DNA of 8,470 bases from CAVSWN01 sp046728115 (GTDB lineage: Bacteria; Acidobacteriota; Vicinamibacteria; Vicinamibacterales; CAVVIG01): positions 1 through 8,470 of the forward strand of contig JBKPDW010000062.1 in NCBI GenBank assembly GCA_046728115.1, read 5' to 3'. The notes beneath the pieces are model-generated. The model was not told the origin of the DNA and did not search any database. It saw nothing but the letters and a program-made list of their open reading frames with translations. Position numbers and translations under genes: made by a program. Shown in pieces: positions 6,763-8,470 of this stretch (the first letter of the stretch is position 1; every line of letters starts with the position of its first letter).

Positions 6763-7343
6763 GACGCGGTCTCCTGCAGCGTTGCGAACGCCTCGCGGAA
6801 TGCCTCGCGCGCCCGGCTGAGCATCGATTCCACGGCTTTCGGTGTCGATTCGAGCTTCGCGGCGATCTCGGCGACCGTGAGTCCGTCGATGTACTTCCAC
6901 TCGAGCAGATCGCCGTAGCGGCCGGGCAGATAGTCGAGCGCGATTTGCACTCGTTCGGACAGCTGGCGGCGCTCGATCGAGCGATCCGGGCCGTCGATAT
7001 CGGCGGCGAGGGCTTCGAGCTGATGCTGAATCTGCGGGTCATCGTCGAAGGGCCGCAGCTCCGGCGTGCGTGCGGACCGCCGCCAGTACGCCGCAAGCTC
7101 GCGCCGACAGATCGTGCACAACCAGGTGAAGAGCGCAGCCTCGCCGCGCCACGTCTGTAGCTTCCCCACGGCGATCACGAGCGTCGTCTGCACGATTTCC
7201 TCCGCCACGTCGGCGTTCTCCACGCGGCGCATCGCAAAGCGGAAGAGGCGCGGAAAAAAAGCGTCGAAGAACCGGTTGAAGGCAGCCTCGTCGCGCGCCA
7301 GCATGCGGCGGACGAGAGCGCGATCGTCGAAATCGTCGGCCAT
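6759..7343 (-). CDS. ECF-type RNA polymerase sigma factor
   Basis: A 194-residue sigma factor. Region 2 spans about 10-90, with AFNRFFDAFFPRLFRFA (21-37), DVAEEIVQTTLVIA (45-58) and the promoter-melting/-10 segment FTWLCTICRRELAAYWRR. Region 4 spans about 131-183, with ALDYLPGRYGDLLEWKYIDG and a helix-turn-helix (LTVAEIAAKLESTPKAVESM). There is no region 1 or 3, as expected for ECF factors. It would direct RNA polymerase to its own operon and others once FecR releases it. ATG 7343 lies 1 nt after the outer-membrane protein stop, with no clear SD, so it probably depends on coupling. An earlier in-frame ATG at 7418 would add residues that overlap the preceding gene. The gene contains a run of seven T (minus strand, 7260-7254) at DAFFPR. 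Confidence 0.95.
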   Translation of the reverse strand: MADDFDDRALVRRMLARDEAAFNRFFDAFFPRLFRFAMRRVENADVAEEIVQTTLVIAVGKLQTWRGEAALFTWLCTICRRELAAYWRRSARTPELRPFDDDPQIQHQLEALAADIDGPDRSIERRQLSERVQIALDYLPGRYGDLLEWKYIDGLTVAEIAAKLESTPKAVESMLSRAREAFREAFATLQETAS

Positions 7344-7344
7344 A

Positions 7345-7965
7345 TCAAAACCGGATGCCGGCCAGAAATGAGATCGTTCTCGTGCGGACGATGGTATCGA
7401 CGCGTGGGGTCTCGCCAATATCGATGACGCCTTGTGTCAGGCGGCCTTCCACCAGCCACCGATCCTTGGCGATGCCGCCACCGAGTGCAATGCCCAGGTC
7501 TGCCGTCCGGACTTGATTGCCGACGTCGACATTGGCGGGTCCCCTGCTTGCGGACGCGTCCACGTGCGCGCTGAGGTTGATGCCGAACGACGGGCCGACA
7601 AAACCGAACGGCCGCACGCCGTCCCGGGCCGCTTCAAACCGAAGCAGGATAGGGAATTCGAGATACGAGAGCTTCGCGATCCCGATCGTGTCGCTGGGCA
7701 CTCCTGCCAACAGCTTGGCCCCTTTTTCCACGAAGCCCACGCCAGGTTGGAGATTCACATGTCGTGTGACGGGAACGTCAACGAAGAACAAGGCCGTCGC
7801 CCCCGCCCGCAGCGAGGTGCTGAACGCCTCGTTCACGTCTGACGTTTGATAAGACGACAGTGAGCCCAGCGTCAGCCCGGCCTCCGCGCCAACGGTTTGG
7901 GCTGCTGCGGTGGCAGGCAAGGAAAGGACGATCATCGTTGCGAGAGGTTTGACGAACGTGCGCAT
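7345..7965 (-). CDS. PorT-like outer-membrane beta-barrel protein
   Basis: A 206-residue secreted protein. The signal peptide is at about 1-22 (MRTFVKPLATMIVL...PATAAA). The rest is a run of short amphipathic strands typical of small 8-10 strand barrels of the PorT/OMP_b-brl_2 type: VGAEAGLTLGSL, VNLQPGVGFVEKGAK, KLSYLEFPILLRF, GVRPFGFVGPSFGINL, TADLGIALGGGIA, and the ending ISFLAGIRF with terminal Phe. No catalytic motif is seen. The start at 7965 puts the signal peptide at the N-terminus; upstream in-frame ATG 8034 would not. No good SD is visible. It is the first gene of the apparent operon, and its stop is 1 nt before the sigma factor ATG, so its product may be controlled with the surface-signalling system. 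Its own function is unknown. Confidence 0.84.
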   Translation of the reverse strand: MRTFVKPLATMIVLSLPATAAAQTVGAEAGLTLGSLSSYQTSDVNEAFSTSLRAGATALFFVDVPVTRHVNLQPGVGFVEKGAKLLAGVPSDTIGIAKLSYLEFPILLRFEAARDGVRPFGFVGPSFGINLSAHVDASASRGPANVDVGNQVRTADLGIALGGGIAKDRWLVEGRLTQGVIDIGETPRVDTIVRTRTISFLAGIRF

Positions 7966-8110
7966 ACGATGCGTTAGAGGGCGCGAGTCGCGGAAATCCT
8001 TCGGCGACCAGACAGCTGGATTTAGACTGGACAACGTTGCGGTCGAGCCTTGTTCGAAAGGTTGAGTCTTATGGATTTTTCATGAACCAGGCCCGGACCT
8101 GAAGGTTGAA

Positions 8111-8128
8111 AAAGCGGCTTCCAAGCCG
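8111..8128 (-). terminator. Possible intrinsic terminator or attenuator hairpin in the operon leader
   Basis: On the minus strand CGGCTT (8128-8123) pairs with AAGCCG (8120-8115) and is followed by CTTTTTC, which fits a small rho-independent terminator. Just before it, GCCG (8135-8132) can pair with CGGC (8128-8125), using the same bases. That gives a mutually exclusive alternative fold, as in attenuators. It lies about 150 nt ahead of the outer-membrane protein start. The stems are short, so this may be chance. Confidence 0.35.
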
Positions 8129-8243
8129 TTACGGCCTGTGAAAAGCAATTCGGAATATTGAAAATGTCAGGCTCGTCCGTGCCGCGATCTCCTGCAAAAA
8201 GCACGCGAAACTGTACGGCCGAGGTCTTGCTAACCGTGTCGCC

Positions 8244-8249
8244 GGGAGG
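8244..8249 (+). promoter_or_regulatory. Ribosome-binding site of the cupredoxin lipoprotein gene
   Basis: GGGAGG lies 6 nt upstream of ATG 8256-8258, a near-ideal SD that fixes the start. Confidence 0.75.
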
Positions 8250-8255
8250 CCAGCA

Positions 8256-8470
8256 ATGTTTTATCGCCTGAGCGCAGTCCTGATTTCGATCCTGACGTTC
8301 GCCTCATGCGGAAGTAGCAGTAGTGGTAGCAGTACGCCGAGCGCGCCGTCGCCGTCGACCGCGACGGTGTCCATCGTTGCCGGTGCCCGCACACTGACGA
8401 CGACCGCGTACTCGCCAAACCCGTTGACCATCACGCGCGGAACAACTGTAACCTGGGTGAACAACGACAC
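8256..8470 (+). CDS. Cupredoxin-like (plastocyanin/azurin-type) lipoprotein, 3' end beyond window
   Basis: The first 71 residues are present. The protein starts MFYRLSAVLISILTFASC, a lipoprotein signal with Cys18 as the lipid anchor, followed by a Ser/Gly linker (GSSSSGSSTPS). The sequence then reads ATVSIVAGARTLTTTAYSPN and PLTITRGTTVTWVNNDT. That opening is usual for bacterial plastocyanin-like copper proteins, in which the first beta-strands precede the 'THT' ligand segment. The copper ligands (His, Cys, His) would lie beyond the window end, so copper binding is inferred. Its likely place is the periplasm or an outer-membrane face. It is divergent from the sigma operon and shares its intergenic region. 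It might be a redox carrier, or an unrelated Ig-like lipoprotein if the ligands are missing. Confidence 0.75.
   Translation, partial: MFYRLSAVLISILTFASCGSSSSGSSTPSAPSPSTATVSIVAGARTLTTTAYSPNPLTITRGTTVTWVNND

Larger units (their letters stand above)
7966..8255. other. Divergent intergenic region upstream of the sigma operon and the cupredoxin gene
   Basis: The region holds the 5' leaders of both divergent genes. It is AT-richer than the flanking genes around 8060-8180. The only clear structure is the hairpin at 8111-8128. I found no convincing -35/-10 or ECF-type promoter pair. Confidence 0.5.

Noticed and set aside
5752..6918. Long plus-strand open frame (388 codons) opposite FecR and the peptidase
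   Set aside because: It is antisense to well-supported genes; the translation is Arg/His/Val-rich without domains. Such frames are expected in GC-rich DNA.
8020..8075. ECF-style promoter (GAAC and GTCTAA elements) upstream of the operon
   Set aside because: The spacing is about 22 nt instead of the usual 15-17, so I do not call it.
8022..8204. 60-codon minus-strand frame in the operon leader
   Set aside because: It has no SD, no domain or leader-peptide character, and it runs through the hairpin region.
1..8470. tRNA, rRNA, CRISPR array, insertion sequence or long repeats
   Set aside because: No cloverleaf, repeat-spacer pattern, transposase or terminal inverted repeats were seen on reading through.

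Overview
The window is GC-rich DNA from a Gram-negative bacterium. It carries a TonB-dependent receptor, a FecR-type anti-sigma factor, an ECF sigma factor, a small outer-membrane barrel and two lipoproteins. The receptor layout (signal peptide, STN-like domain, carboxypeptidase-regulatory-like domain, plug, barrel) and the cupredoxin lipoprotein recall Acidobacteriota such as Vicinamibacteria. That placement is inference from style, not from a marker gene.

Left region (1-2350). A truncated minus-strand gene encodes the N-terminus of a nonribosomal-peptide-type adenylation domain, with core motifs A1 to A3 readable. After about 360 bases of non-coding DNA, a plus-strand MFS transporter is divergently placed. 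A stem-loop follows the transporter. The two genes look like the edge of a natural-product or accessory cluster, and they appear less GC-rich than the operon to their right.

Central region (2453-7965, all minus strand). Five reading frames are packed into one apparent operon. In transcription order they are: a PorT-like outer-membrane beta-barrel (7965-7345); an ECF sigma factor starting 1 nt later (7343-6759); a lipoprotein with an HEVIH zinc-peptidase motif whose ATG overlaps the sigma stop (6762-5992); a FecR-like membrane anti-sigma factor after a 21-nt gap (5970-4984); and a TonB-dependent receptor whose ATG overlaps the FecR stop (4987-2453). This is a cell-surface-signalling layout (receptor, FecR, sigma) with two additions, a small barrel and a putative periplasmic metallopeptidase. 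The receptor frame is cut by an in-frame TGA at 3103-3101. Homology-like sequence continues in the same frame on both sides, and an SD-ATG restart lies just after the stop.

Right region (7966-8470). An intergenic stretch holds a small hairpin followed by a T-run on the minus strand, placed as a possible leader terminator or attenuator ahead of the operon. A divergent plus-strand gene then starts at 8256 with a strong ribosome-binding site. It encodes a lipoprotein that opens like a plastocyanin/azurin-type cupredoxin and is truncated by the window end.

The most notable points are the predicted HExxH lipoprotein sitting between a sigma factor and its FecR, and the interrupted receptor.
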